In this document: piece after piece, positions 53,708 to 63,793 of the stretch | Numbering within the stretch: the first letter of the stretch is position 1 | How the letters are laid out: the number at the start of each line of letters is the position of its first letter | Assembly: GCA_030523725.1 (NCBI GenBank) | Contig: JAUNHV010000008.1 | Coordinates: 1 to 64,000, forward strand | Length of the DNA: 64,000 bases | Direction: 5' to 3' | Source of the DNA: Synergistaceae bacterium | Lineage (GTDB): Bacteria > Synergistota > Synergistia > Synergistales > Synergistaceae | Notes under the pieces: generated by a model | What the model saw: the letters and a program-made list of their open reading frames with translations, nothing else | Told to the model about the DNA's origin: nothing | The model's database searches: none | Translations under genes and position numbers: made by a program

Positions 53708-56650
53708 GTGAAAGCAAAAATGGAATATTTTATTAAAAAATTAATTGACAACGCAAAAAAATATCCCGCTAGAAAAGCACTTGTATCGTATGACAAAAAA
53801 GTATTTACCTACGCCGAGTTGGATTATTACTCCGCAAAGGTGTATGCTTTTCTCAAAGAAAAGGGTATTGGCAAAGAATCTTTTGTAATGATTTGTCTTC
53901 CACATTCTGTAGCAGCTATTATTTCTATGATAGGGGTTTGGAAGGCTGGCGCAGCCTTTACTATTACAGAAAACAATCGCGCATCTGAACGTATTGAATT
54001 CATAAAGCATGACTGCAATTGCAATATTGTCATTGACGAAACGGTTGTTGCGCAAATGCTTAAATGCAAACCCTTGACCGGCTTTGAAAAAACTGACAAA
54101 AAAGATGCATGCTACGCAATATATACATCTGGAACGACAGGCAAACCGAAAGGTATTATTCATGAATACGGAAAATTAGATCAGATGATAGAAGCATCAG
54201 ACGCGACTATGTCTGAATGTGCAGATGATGATTCAACACATTTTGCACTTGTCACTCCTCTGGATTTTGCTGCTACTGTGACCGAAGTTGTGCCACGACT
54301 TTACAGAACACACTGTATCTACATTGCATCGACGGAGAGCATTCGAAATCCCGCGGAATTTGAAAAATTCTTTCTTGAAAACAAAATAACTGATACTGCA
54401 ATGTCTGCATCGTTACTAAAAACATACACTAATATTTCCCCTTATCTAAAAACGATTCTTTGCACCGGTGAAGCTTCCAATGGACTGAAAATTGATGGTG
54501 TCCGTCTGATAAACAAATACGCAATGAGTGAATCACTGTTTACAGTTGCAGCATTTGAAATAGACAGGCTCTATGATGTTACACCAGTTGGGAAAAAATG
54601 TCTTGATGAGATTGACATTATGATTCTTGATGATAACGGCAATCTTCTCCAAAACGGCGAGACGGGCGAGATATGTTTTAAAAACGAATACTTTCGTGGT
54701 TATCTGAACCTGCCTGAGCAGACTGCAAAAGTTATGTCCGGAGGGCTGTTCCATTCCGGAGATATGGGCTTTATAGATGATAACGGAAATCTTGTCGTAT
54801 CTGGCAGAAAAGACGATATGATAAAGATAAATGGCAACCGCATTGAACCTGCCGAGATTGAGGCTGTTGTCAAATCTGTCCTTGGAATAGAAACAGCTGT
54901 TGCAAAAGGATTTTCAAACGATGAGCGTTCATACATTGCGCTTTACTATCTCAACTCCGAAGCAAAGGGAATTTTTGCCAATACGGATTTGCAGGAACTT
55001 CGAAATAAACTAAGCAAACATCTTCCCTATTACATGATACCTACTTACTATGTAGGTATCGATAAACTTCCGCTAAATGCTAACGGGAAGCTTAGCAAAA
55101 AACTCCTGCCAGAACCTGATGTTAATGAAATGCGAAGTCACTTCGAGGCACCGGAGAGTCCAAATGAAAAATTTATCTGTAAAAAGATGGAAGAAATCCT
55201 TGGCATTAGTGAAATAGGAAGAAAAGACGATTTCTTCCTGCTTGGTGGGGATTCACTGCGAACCATAACCCTTGTTACCGCATGTCGTGATTTCGGGCTG
55301 ACATCCAGTGACGTTTATAAGCTGAGGACACCTGAAAAAATTGCAAAATTTGTTGCCAGTAATACAGAAAAGAACGGTGGTTACTCTGAAGAACTTAATA
55401 GACTCGCAATGCAACGTGAACAGGAACTTTTGCCAGATCAGATTGATATTGTGGATCAGCAGTTTTTTGCACCACACACGGACATGTGGAATATTCCCGT
55501 TCTCATGAAAATTAAAAAAAGCGTCGATTGTGAACGCCTCAGAAAAGCTGCAATGCGCGCTATTTCTCATCATCCGTCTTTTGGGACAAAGATAAAAATA
55601 AAGAAAAATGGCACCTTTGTTCAGTATTATGATTCGTCATGCTACACTGAAATTCCGATTATAGAAACGACAGATGCAGAATTTTCCGCAACATTAGCAG
55701 GAAAAAATTTTGTGCGTCCTTTTGCATTATGTAATTCCCCTTTATACAGAGCGGAGTTTTACAAGACAGAAAGTAGTATGTATTTCTTTCTTGAAGCGCA
55801 TCATCTAATATGTGACGGTACATCACTCACGATTCTCTTAGAGCATATTTATCAGTGCTATATGGACGAAAACTGCATTCTGCCTCCGGATTTTTACTAT
55901 CTATATCTGCAGAACTGTTCTGACATAGAAAGTAATAGATTGTATGAAAACGAAAAAAATAAATATGACGAATTCTATTCAAAATATCCGAATATTGATT
56001 CATGTCATGGGGTGTTAAAACAAGATTTCTTAAATATCGATTTTCCAGCGGAAAATATAGATTACATACTTGATGTGCCAAAAAGTCCGGAGCATGGCAA
56101 TGTATTTTTCATTACCGCGACAGCAATTGCGATGTCAAAGTTTAATAACGAAGATCTTGTCTTGCTCAGATGGACATATAACAACCGTGATGTGGCACAA
56201 AAATTTGATATGACAGGCTTGATTTATCGTAATCTTCCTGTAGTATTAAAAATTGATGAGACTAGCACTCCCGAAACTCTGCTTTCCGATGTTGAGAGAC
56301 AGGTGAATTTTTCCATACAAAACTGTAAATATCCGTATGTGTATAAACACTTTTATCAGTTTAATGATTCTCCAATTGCCATATATCAGTTGAATACAGG
56401 AGCTTTCGGGAATTTGTATGATTTACTAGAAGAGGGAGAATTACTTTTTTATAGATTAGAATTTTCTGATGTTATGTGTGTTGTTGACATCTTTGAAGAT
56501 GTCAATAGCCCAAAGCTTACACTGGGAATTCATTATTCTGCCGGTAATTACAGTTCTGCTTCAATGGAACGCTTCTGCAAACTTTTTAATGATGCTACTC
56601 ATTATCTTGATGGTTCCTCTAAGAAACAGAAAAATCAAGAAAGTAATTAA
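53708..56650 (+). CDS. Single-module NRPS protein with A-T-C order
   Basis: About 980 residues. The adenylation domain (about 1-480) shows YTSGTTGKPKGI and GDMGFIDDNG. The carrier domain has LLGGDSLRT with its Ser near 512. A condensation domain closes the protein (about 560-960, HHLICDG near 700). The core that normally reads FDA is FAATVTE here, so the Asp that holds an amino acid alpha-amine seems absent and the substrate may be a non-amino acid. There is no module, reductase or thioesterase after the condensation domain. The product may be passed to a free amine or to another protein. I prefer the GTG at 53708, 8 bases after GGAG; an upstream GTG at 53699 overlaps that site. Confidence 0.88.
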   Translation: MKAKMEYFIKKLIDNAKKYPARKALVSYDKKVFTYAELDYYSAKVYAFLKEKGIGKESFVMICLPHSVAAIISMIGVWKAGAAFTITENNRASERIEFIKHDCNCNIVIDETVVAQMLKCKPLTGFEKTDKKDACYAIYTSGTTGKPKGIIHEYGKLDQMIEASDATMSECADDDSTHFALVTPLDFAATVTEVVPRLYRTHCIYIASTESIRNPAEFEKFFLENKITDTAMSASLLKTYTNISPYLKTILCTGEASNGLKIDGVRLINKYAMSESLFTVAAFEIDRLYDVTPVGKKCLDEIDIMILDDNGNLLQNGETGEICFKNEYFRGYLNLPEQTAKVMSGGLFHSGDMGFIDDNGNLVVSGRKDDMIKINGNRIEPAEIEAVVKSVLGIETAVAKGFSNDERSYIALYYLNSEAKGIFANTDLQELRNKLSKHLPYYMIPTYYVGIDKLPLNANGKLSKKLLPEPDVNEMRSHFEAPESPNEKFICKKMEEILGISEIGRKDDFFLLGGDSLRTITLVTACRDFGLTSSDVYKLRTPEKIAKFVASNTEKNGGYSEELNRLAMQREQELLPDQIDIVDQQFFAPHTDMWNIPVLMKIKKSVDCERLRKAAMRAISHHPSFGTKIKIKKNGTFVQYYDSSCYTEIPIIETTDAEFSATLAGKNFVRPFALCNSPLYRAEFYKTESSMYFFLEAHHLICDGTSLTILLEHIYQCYMDENCILPPDFYYLYLQNCSDIESNRLYENEKNKYDEFYSKYPNIDSCHGVLKQDFLNIDFPAENIDYILDVPKSPEHGNVFFITATAIAMSKFNNEDLVLLRWTYNNRDVAQKFDMTGLIYRNLPVVLKIDETSTPETLLSDVERQVNFSIQNCKYPYVYKHFYQFNDSPIAIYQLNTGAFGNLYDLLEEGELLFYRLEFSDVMCVVDIFEDVNSPKLTLGIHYSAGNYSSASMERFCKLFNDATHYLDGSSKKQKNQESN

Positions 56651-56754
56651 AGGTGTATCAACTATATTGCCTCTATACAAGTGCTTCAAAAAGCAGGATT
56701 TATTCTAGATAGTATATAATATGGTATGCAGAAAAAATTTGTGGGAGATACACT

Positions 56755-58521
56755 ATGAAAAAAGTTAAGCAAAACAAACGGTACTATAACATGTGCTCTT
56801 TAAAGAAAGTACTTAAGCTCGGAAATACACAGGACTATGCTTCTTTCGCTTTTCAGGATACTGAAGTGTTAAAGCATGAAGATACTAACATGTCAGTGTA
56901 TCGTGCCATCCTTGATGCTAATAAATTACACGAAGAGGACACCGCACTTATCTTTATGAACCATCGAATAAGTTACAATAACCTTATTGCTCAAGCTGAT
57001 AAAATAAGCGATATCATGACATCCCTTAATATCAAAAAGGGTGACTTAATCTTTCTTGGAGCAAACACCCCTCAGGCTGTTTCCATTCTTCTTGCGTGTA
57101 GCAAAATTGGCGTTACAGCCATGATTTTAACGCAGAGGACAACTCCAACCCAATTTGCACGGGCAGTTTTAAATACCAATATTCCATTAATGTTTTGTAC
57201 AGATGATATATTTGCCCGTTTTTCTGAACATATTACGGTAGATAAACGTGTGCGTATTATACTTATTCCTTTTGATATTCCTATTGGCGAAGATGAGTCA
57301 GATAAAAAATTTGACAAGGACACTCAAAATATCTGCACTTGGGATGCTTTTTTGAATTTCAAAATCACGAAGTATGCAGAGGAAACATACGGGGGAGATT
57401 TTCCTCTCACGATCTCTGCAACAACTGGATCAACAGGATCTCCAAAGGGGATTATATTGGAGAATAGAAGCTATATCGCATTAGAAAAAATGTTACGCCG
57501 TGCAGATTTTAACTGGCATCGTGGAGATATTATTGCTTCCACACTTTCTACTGGAGTAGTAACTGGAACCTCTCTATTACTTCTTGTTCCCTTAATGATG
57601 GGGCTCTGTGTTCTTCAACATCCACGTTACCCAAAAACAAATCCTTTTACAACTTTTCTCAAAAATGTAACCTTACAAAAGGCGAATATTCTTGTTTCTC
57701 CTCCTTCGTTGTGGCTTGCAATGATAGCTAATTGCTCTGATGATATTGATTTATCAAGTGTAAAACGCGCCTATACGGTAGGAGAACCAATTTCTGAAAC
57801 TGAATACAACATTATTAACAATTTTCTTCACGAAAAAAACGCTACAGACAGACTTAGAAATATGTATGGAATGTCAGAAACCAATAGTATAGCCACATAT
57901 TCCCCAAATACGCTTAAAAACCCCATTTGTGTTGGAATAGCTGCCCCATACAATATCATTTCAATTTTTGACCCCGATACACTACAAGAGCTACCTTTTG
58001 GCAAAATTGGTGAAGTATTCATCCATACACCGACAGCAATGCGTGAATATCTCTATGATTCTAAGGCAACACAAGAAATTTTTATCAAAGACAATGTTGG
58101 GAGGCAATGGGTTCGTACGGGCGATTTGGGAATGATGACTGGCGATGGTGAATTGACAATCCTTGGTCGTATTAGTCATAGGTTTGTCACAGCTAATGGC
58201 ACTTGTATTTATCCCTATATGCTAGAACACGTTCTGTTACAACATCCAGAGGTATCACGTATTAAAATGGTTAACACAATATACAATGGGGAAAATACTT
58301 ATGCCATTCATATTATCCCTAATAATTTGGCAGTGAATAAGATAGAACTTGCAGGAAAATTATTTGAGCTTCTAGCAAAATCTGATACTATCGTCACACT
58401 TCCTAGGATAATAAAGATACGTGACAGCTTTCCAAAGAATCAAGGTGGCAAGGTTGATATGCAGGCACTTGCACAGGAAAAAGATGGTTTTTTTGAATTA
58501 GATTCATACAAAATGGGGTAG
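56755..58521 (+). CDS. Acyl-adenylating enzyme (AMP-binding/acyl-CoA synthetase-like)
   Basis: The 588-residue protein has the ANL-superfamily core ATTGSTGSPKGIIL, the MYGMSETNS motif and the VRTGDLGMMTGDGE hinge. Near the end is FPKNQGGKVD, which places the catalytic Lys. It should activate a carboxylic acid as the adenylate and transfer it to CoA, a carrier domain or another acceptor. Its place right after the A-T-C NRPS suggests it supplies an acyl group for that product. GGGAG precedes the ATG, and a TATAAT-like box lies upstream, so it may have its own promoter. Confidence 0.85.
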   Translation: MKKVKQNKRYYNMCSLKKVLKLGNTQDYASFAFQDTEVLKHEDTNMSVYRAILDANKLHEEDTALIFMNHRISYNNLIAQADKISDIMTSLNIKKGDLIFLGANTPQAVSILLACSKIGVTAMILTQRTTPTQFARAVLNTNIPLMFCTDDIFARFSEHITVDKRVRIILIPFDIPIGEDESDKKFDKDTQNICTWDAFLNFKITKYAEETYGGDFPLTISATTGSTGSPKGIILENRSYIALEKMLRRADFNWHRGDIIASTLSTGVVTGTSLLLLVPLMMGLCVLQHPRYPKTNPFTTFLKNVTLQKANILVSPPSLWLAMIANCSDDIDLSSVKRAYTVGEPISETEYNIINNFLHEKNATDRLRNMYGMSETNSIATYSPNTLKNPICVGIAAPYNIISIFDPDTLQELPFGKIGEVFIHTPTAMREYLYDSKATQEIFIKDNVGRQWVRTGDLGMMTGDGELTILGRISHRFVTANGTCIYPYMLEHVLLQHPEVSRIKMVNTIYNGENTYAIHIIPNNLAVNKIELAGKLFELLAKSDTIVTLPRIIKIRDSFPKNQGGKVDMQALAQEKDGFFELDSYKMG

Positions 58522-58677
58522 TATCAAAACAAATGATACATAAAAGATACTCGCATTTGTTCACGAAGGAGAAGGAAAATATAGTTTCCTTCTTATAGGT
58601 GATAAAATTCCGGCAGGAGCAAAGCTTTACTGATTCCGATTTAGCGAGTTTTTATATAAAGGAAATTTTATATTATT

Positions 58678-59223
58678 ATGGAAAAAAGTATTAAAATTTT
58701 ATCATTACTGCTTATTTTATCTGTGCTTACCTCTATTGTCCTTGCCGTACTTTTAGTAAAAAGTAAGCAGAAAGTAACATCAGAAGATTTAATGAAAAGA
58801 TTTAGGCTTTCCGCTCATGTGGAAAATGGTGCATTTGTAGAATGTCATTATCCAAGCACGGAAAAAAGGCCTGCATCGGGCTCGATTTATTATTACATAG
58901 GACATGATGAATACACAAGGTTTCATGAGATAGATTGTGACGAATACTGGTGTTACATAAAAGGTTCTCCTTTAGAAATTTGGCAAATTGATACTGAGGG
59001 AAAAATTACCATATCCAAGTTTGGAATCGAGGAAGGATGCAAGCCTTTAGTATTCTTCAAACGCGGAGTAAAGTTTGCCGCCAAAGGATTAAAAAGAGGA
59101 AATGAAGGGACTTTTCTGAGCTGCATTACAGTTCCAAGATATATGGCTCAGGGATTTACCCTATATGAAGATGAGCAGATAATTCAAATGTATCCTGAAA
59201 CGAAAGCTTTTTACATTCACTAA
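58678..59223 (+). CDS. Membrane-anchored Cupin_5/DUF985-like protein
   Basis: The 181-residue protein has an N-terminal membrane anchor (SLLLILSVLTSIVLAVLLV) and a domain matching the Cupin_5 pattern: SGSIYYYIGHDEYTRFHEI, then DEYWCYIKGSPLEIW and a late CITVPRYMAQGF. The family folds as a double-stranded beta-helix and often binds a small ligand or metal; no enzymatic role is settled. With its anchor it would face the periplasm. It sits between the acyl-adenylating enzyme and the peptidase-like gene of the second NRPS locus. Confidence 0.7.
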   Translation: MEKSIKILSLLLILSVLTSIVLAVLLVKSKQKVTSEDLMKRFRLSAHVENGAFVECHYPSTEKRPASGSIYYYIGHDEYTRFHEIDCDEYWCYIKGSPLEIWQIDTEGKITISKFGIEEGCKPLVFFKRGVKFAAKGLKRGNEGTFLSCITVPRYMAQGFTLYEDEQIIQMYPETKAFYIH

Positions 59224-59416
59224 ACAGGGGCTATCAGAAAACGAGATTGAATATTTAAAGCCAATCGTATCAATAAATATGTGTAAGGCTTTTGCTACAG
59301 GTTCGAAGAAAACAATTCAGTGATTGCATGGCGAGACCGCTGAAAATTTGCAACGATCGAATTATTGAAATGTTCCATGGGATGGTTCAAATGAAAGAAA
59401 GGTAGTGTCAAATATT

Positions 59417-60493
59417 ATGAAAGACAGAAGACTCAACGGAATGAAAACATTTACTCATGTATTAAGTATGATTGTGGCTTTATTTGTAGCATTTTTTGCG
59501 GGGATATCTTGCGCATATTCCCATAGCAATGGATGGCCTGAGGGACAGGAAGAAGGATTCATTCCAGTCAATGGTGGTAAAGTCCTTTACCATTTATACG
59601 GTAAGGATAAGCCAGGTATCCCTATCATCTTTCTACACGGTGGTCCCGGTAGTGTAGGTACTTGTTTTTTTAAGCAAACTGTCCTTGCAACAGAGCATCC
59701 AATTGTAATTTACAATCAGCTCGGTAGTGCTGGCTCAGATTTTGATAAAAGCATCCAAACAGCGGAGCAGGCACGTAAATTTCTTACCATTGAACACTTT
59801 GTAGATGAGCTCCAGACAGTTGTTGATTATTTTGGGTTTGATAAATTTATGATTGTAGGGCGTTCCTGGGGAACAATGCTTGCTGTAGAGTATGCAGCAG
59901 CTAAACAACCTGCAGGCCTCAAGGGGATTATTCTTGACGGACCATTTCTTAATGTAGATGTTTGGTGTAGCGATGCTGAAAGGTTGATTCAATCCTTGGA
60001 AGAGCATGATGTATGTGGTACTAAAATGAACGGGAAGAAGATGTGGAATGTTGTCAAGGAATGTGAGGCTTCAGGCGCATTCTATGAAGATAAAAGATAT
60101 GTTGCAATCAATAACATCTATTCATCACATTTTAACAGTAGGTACGAGAATAAAAGTTGTAATGATGGAACACCAATAGAGACTGCTACAACTCAACATA
60201 TGGTTGCAGGTGTTTCTGTTTATGAGTATATGTGGGGACCATCGGAATTTTCATGTACTGGAACACTCAAGGGACATGATTCAACTTGTCTTTTAAGCAA
60301 AATTAAAGTTCCTATTCTTTACATCTGCGGTGAATATGATAGTGGCACTCCAGAGGCAGCTAAATTATATATTTCTAAAACTCCACATGGGGAGCTTCGT
60401 GTTATCAAAGGTTGTGCGCACAATGCTTCAAGAGAAAAACCAGCGGAGTTTAATGCCATCATTAGGGAATTTGCTGATAGAATTTCAAAATAA
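59417..60493 (+). CDS. Secreted proline-iminopeptidase-like alpha/beta hydrolase
   Basis: About 358 residues with an N-terminal hydrophobic segment (LSMIVALFVAFFAGISC) and the S33 peptidase motifs IIFLHGGPGSVGT (oxyanion hole) and VGRSWGTMLAVEYA (Ser nucleophile). CGEYDSGTPE and VIKGCAHNASREKP give the likely Asp and His. Family members release N-terminal proline or other residues from short peptides. In an NRPS locus it could trim or inactivate the peptide product outside the cell. The start is uncertain: GTG at 59405 and ATG at 59417 are both poorly spaced from AAAGG. Confidence 0.85.
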   Translation: MKDRRLNGMKTFTHVLSMIVALFVAFFAGISCAYSHSNGWPEGQEEGFIPVNGGKVLYHLYGKDKPGIPIIFLHGGPGSVGTCFFKQTVLATEHPIVIYNQLGSAGSDFDKSIQTAEQARKFLTIEHFVDELQTVVDYFGFDKFMIVGRSWGTMLAVEYAAAKQPAGLKGIILDGPFLNVDVWCSDAERLIQSLEEHDVCGTKMNGKKMWNVVKECEASGAFYEDKRYVAINNIYSSHFNSRYENKSCNDGTPIETATTQHMVAGVSVYEYMWGPSEFSCTGTLKGHDSTCLLSKIKVPILYICGEYDSGTPEAAKLYISKTPHGELRVIKGCAHNASREKPAEFNAIIREFADRISK

Positions 60494-60556
60494 ACGGTGG
60501 CAAATGGCGCTATGAAATTATAGAAACACAGATGTTGCAAAATTCTACTTGAATGT

Positions 60557-60593
60557 TAAAAAGCGATGACCCGTAGTGGGTCATCGCTTTTTA
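60557..60593 (+). terminator. Intrinsic terminator
   Basis: TAAAAAGCGATGACCC (60557-60572) pairs over 16 bp with 60578-60593, and the stem ends in a T run. It closes the second NRPS locus before the sensor/MFS genes. Confidence 0.9.
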
Positions 60594-60683
60594 GGGTAAA
60601 AAATTCAACATATAGCATAGTCAAGTAAAATACAGTATAATTACTAAAAAGTTCAAAATTCTGCAAAAATAAGTGAAAACAAT

Positions 60684-60729
60684 TTGATATTATTCCCGCA
60701 AATGGGATATGTGAAGACGGTAGTATTTA
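60684..60729 (+). other. rlmD-tail scar 3
   Basis: TTTGATATTATTCCCGCAAA and the following ATGGGATATGTGAAGACGG resemble the rlmD 3' end (FDMFPQTGHVETVV) with one base shifted and several changes. It is the most diverged copy and lies just before the first sensor/MFS gene. Confidence 0.5.
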
Positions 60730-60771
60730 CAATTACAATACGGGCAGCAAAGAAATAATTAGGAGATTTAT

Positions 60772-63720
60772 ATGAATATAAAAAAGCTATCAGTTACTAA
60801 AATTTTGTTTGTTCTTTCTGTAATATTAGCAATGTGTTTTGCGATGCAGGTATTGGGACATAAGCTTTTATTCCCGTTTCCTACTGAGATTAAGTTTGAT
60901 ATGCCTATATGCAATTGTATAACTGATTCCGGAGAAATGCTGGTCACAGACTCGGAAAATACACGCCTTATTTTCTGTGATAAGAACGGAAAGGCCTGTC
61001 GTATTGAAAATTTAGATGAAACCTCTCCAATTTCAAAGGTTCTCCAAATTATCAAAGATGACAATTATTTCTATGTTCGCGGGGTTAAATATAAACGAAA
61101 TACCTCTTTTGTGCAATCCGAAAAGGTTCTTCGTTATGACTTTAGCGGGAAAAATCGGTCGCTGCTTTATGAAAATATCAGAGAATGGTTACAACGTTAT
61201 TCTTGCCTTTACGATATCAGTATTTATGGAGATCGTCTTTACTATGTAACTGGTTCCCCTGTAAAAGGACAGTTGGGCTACACTGTTGCTGTATCTTTTG
61301 TGGACACTGATCCTGAGACGAATGATACCCCTCAAAGCGTTTTTCAAAGCACCATAGCAAATGCCTATACATCCCACTATCTGGCACATGAAAAAAAATT
61401 GTATACCAATGATTTTTTGGGATACTTGTATTTGGAAAGTGAAAACAGTTGCACGCAAGTTGATCTTAAAGGGAAAGCCGCAAGAATTTTTCTGCCAGAA
61501 CATGATGGTTCCATAATCTATTCCAATTCAACCAACTGGAATTTATACCGGGGGCAAACAATTATTGCGGAGAATGTTGCAGTATCGTGCTTGTCATCCT
61601 CTGAAAAATATGTACTCTTTAATAATGAATTTGCAGGGACATTAATGCGTTACAATAAGCTAACGGGAGATACAGAGAGTCTGAATTCTGTCAAATTTTC
61701 AGCCCCGTTCTGGGGACTTACTCTTCTTAGGTTTTTGAGCGTAATTTATATTTTAGCGCTTTTGTTTGTACTAATAGTCAAGTTTCTGATAAGTTTATTT
61801 AAACACAAAGAATATATTTTGCTGCGAAGAATTGGAGTTATTGTCTTTGGTGTTTTTATTCTCATTTTGATATCCTGGTTTTACACTAACCACATTTATC
61901 AGATGCAGCTAAATGAAATCAAAAAAGAAGTACTGGTTCATAGCAATTTTTTTTCTAATACAGTAAAAGCAGACAGTTTTTCCAAAAATGCTAAACTCTT
62001 AAGTAGGCTTCAAAATCAAGTCAATGAAGCTGATTTCAAGGCCTTTACGGAAGAACTCTCAGAATGGGTAAAATACTACGGTTCCTATGTTGCTGCTGCA
62101 GAAGCTAAGGGAAGCTATCCCCATGTATTGTTATACACTCGTATGAAAGATCGTCTCCTTTTACTCTATGATTCTTTCTATGGTGAACAATTCGGAGAAA
62201 GCTTTGATCTTGATTCTGCGGTTACAACAGTTATGAAAAATATAGATAAAACAACGGTTTCGTTTATAGAAGCTACCGAGGCACTGTGCAGCGTAGTACC
62301 TGTAAAGGATGATAGTGGTGAAATTGTTGGACTTGTAGAAGTAAATGAAGATTTTAGTGTATTCAAAAAAAGGATGACTTCTGATATACTGAAACTGACG
62401 ATGGAGCTTTTAACGATTTTCGTGGTGATATACCTAGTTCTAACCGAGGGAAAGTCGTTGCTCCTTGGGCTACGAGAGAGAGCACGCCGTTTATTGGAAA
62501 AAAATCCAGTTGCTGAGCTTGCAACAATGCGATCCTTAAGCTTTCTGTTCTATCTGTTAACCTCATTTGACGGAGTGATTCTCGTCCTGATTACTCGGGA
62601 AATGCTACTTTCCGGTGGTTATCCGCCGAATGCCATTACTTGGCTTATGGCGCTTCCAGCAATGGCTTATGCCATTGGTAACATAATCGGGACGTTGCTT
62701 TACAGTTTTTTTGTAAGATATATCCCAATAAAAAAGCTGGCTATTGGGTCAATTACATTAATGGCAGTATGTTGTGTCCTTATGATTCCTGTAATCATGA
62801 AGAATCTCTTTTTCGTATTTGTTGCTCTGAAATTTTTCAGTGGTGTGTACGAAAATTTGTCATTTGGCATGCTTTTATCAATGCCTTTTAGAACCGAAAA
62901 TGAAGATGATCGTTATCATGCTTTAAAAGATAGGGTCACGGGTGAGGTTTCTAGCAGTATACTTGGCGCAATGATAGGAGGATTTATATCTCAGGAATTT
63001 GGTAATATCTCACTTTATGCTGTAAATACAATAGCCTTTGTGCCTCTCATCGTGCTGATGCTGGTTGTTATTCCTAAAAATTGCTTCTATGTCAATCGTG
63101 CCCAGAGTAAAAAAAATAGAGGCTCATTAAAAAACTTTGGGAAATTCCTAATCAGTATTCCTGTACTGTCATTTCTTATTTTTCTGACGGTACCTCTTAT
63201 AACGCTAGGGGGTTATAAGAGTTATCTGTTCCCGATATATGCTGCGGCTATGGAGATGCCAAAACTCTATATAACAAACTTTTACGTGTTTGCTCGTGTC
63301 GTCATGCTCCTCCTTGATAAACCAATTGCGAAAGTGACGCGACATATCGAATACTGGAAACTATCCATAATTGGTATGTTTATAATGGGGATGGCGTACC
63401 TTGGCTTTGCACTGAATGCTACGATTGTATGGGCTGTTATTATGCTCTTAATAGATGCCATTCTGACTAAAATTGTATTATCTGCAAGAGAAATGCTCTG
63501 GCCTCGTCAGGCTAAAGTTTTTGGATTGAATATTGTGGAAACAAGCAATTATATGTCACTTTTTGAACGAATAGTTTTCTCCATCAAGGAAATGATACTC
63601 TCAGTTTTTCTGTTACTTGGAAACCAAGAAGCCTGCATAGCAGTTGGTGTCTTTTGTATTGTGTTTACCTTGCTTTTTGCCCTTACCACATATCGTTCCG
63701 CTCTGGCAAAAGGCCAATAA
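60772..63720 (+). CDS. Sensor-MFS membrane protein, first copy
   Basis: 982 residues with an unusual layout. A membrane helix (about 9-29) leads to an extracytoplasmic region of about 290 residues with repeated short blocks (GEMLVTDSENTRLIFCD, KYVLFNNEFAGTLMRYN), as in a beta-propeller-like sensor. Two helices follow (about 320-345 and 353-376), then a second extracytoplasmic region of about 160 residues resembling a Cache-type sensor (VVPVKDDSGEIVGLVEVNED), another helix (about 538-560) and a 12-helix MFS-like domain (about 590-980). I know no characterised protein with this order. In other bacteria MFS-like modules are fused to SpoIIE phosphatases; here no phosphatase is attached. A ligand sensor or exporter for the NRPS product is possible. 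AGGAG precedes the ATG. Confidence 0.7.
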   Translation: MNIKKLSVTKILFVLSVILAMCFAMQVLGHKLLFPFPTEIKFDMPICNCITDSGEMLVTDSENTRLIFCDKNGKACRIENLDETSPISKVLQIIKDDNYFYVRGVKYKRNTSFVQSEKVLRYDFSGKNRSLLYENIREWLQRYSCLYDISIYGDRLYYVTGSPVKGQLGYTVAVSFVDTDPETNDTPQSVFQSTIANAYTSHYLAHEKKLYTNDFLGYLYLESENSCTQVDLKGKAARIFLPEHDGSIIYSNSTNWNLYRGQTIIAENVAVSCLSSSEKYVLFNNEFAGTLMRYNKLTGDTESLNSVKFSAPFWGLTLLRFLSVIYILALLFVLIVKFLISLFKHKEYILLRRIGVIVFGVFILILISWFYTNHIYQMQLNEIKKEVLVHSNFFSNTVKADSFSKNAKLLSRLQNQVNEADFKAFTEELSEWVKYYGSYVAAAEAKGSYPHVLLYTRMKDRLLLLYDSFYGEQFGESFDLDSAVTTVMKNIDKTTVSFIEATEALCSVVPVKDDSGEIVGLVEVNEDFSVFKKRMTSDILKLTMELLTIFVVIYLVLTEGKSLLLGLRERARRLLEKNPVAELATMRSLSFLFYLLTSFDGVILVLITREMLLSGGYPPNAITWLMALPAMAYAIGNIIGTLLYSFFVRYIPIKKLAIGSITLMAVCCVLMIPVIMKNLFFVFVALKFFSGVYENLSFGMLLSMPFRTENEDDRYHALKDRVTGEVSSSILGAMIGGFISQEFGNISLYAVNTIAFVPLIVLMLVVIPKNCFYVNRAQSKKNRGSLKNFGKFLISIPVLSFLIFLTVPLITLGGYKSYLFPIYAAAMEMPKLYITNFYVFARVVMLLLDKPIAKVTRHIEYWKLSIIGMFIMGMAYLGFALNATIVWAVIMLLIDAILTKIVLSAREMLWPRQAKVFGLNIVETSNYMSLFERIVFSIKEMILSVFLLLGNQEACIAVGVFCIVFTLLFALTTYRSALAKGQ

Positions 63721-63793
63721 AATAGGTTAACATTAAACAATTATGATAGACAAGGATTGCATAGACAAAAATTGCCTAAAATAGGAGATTTGT

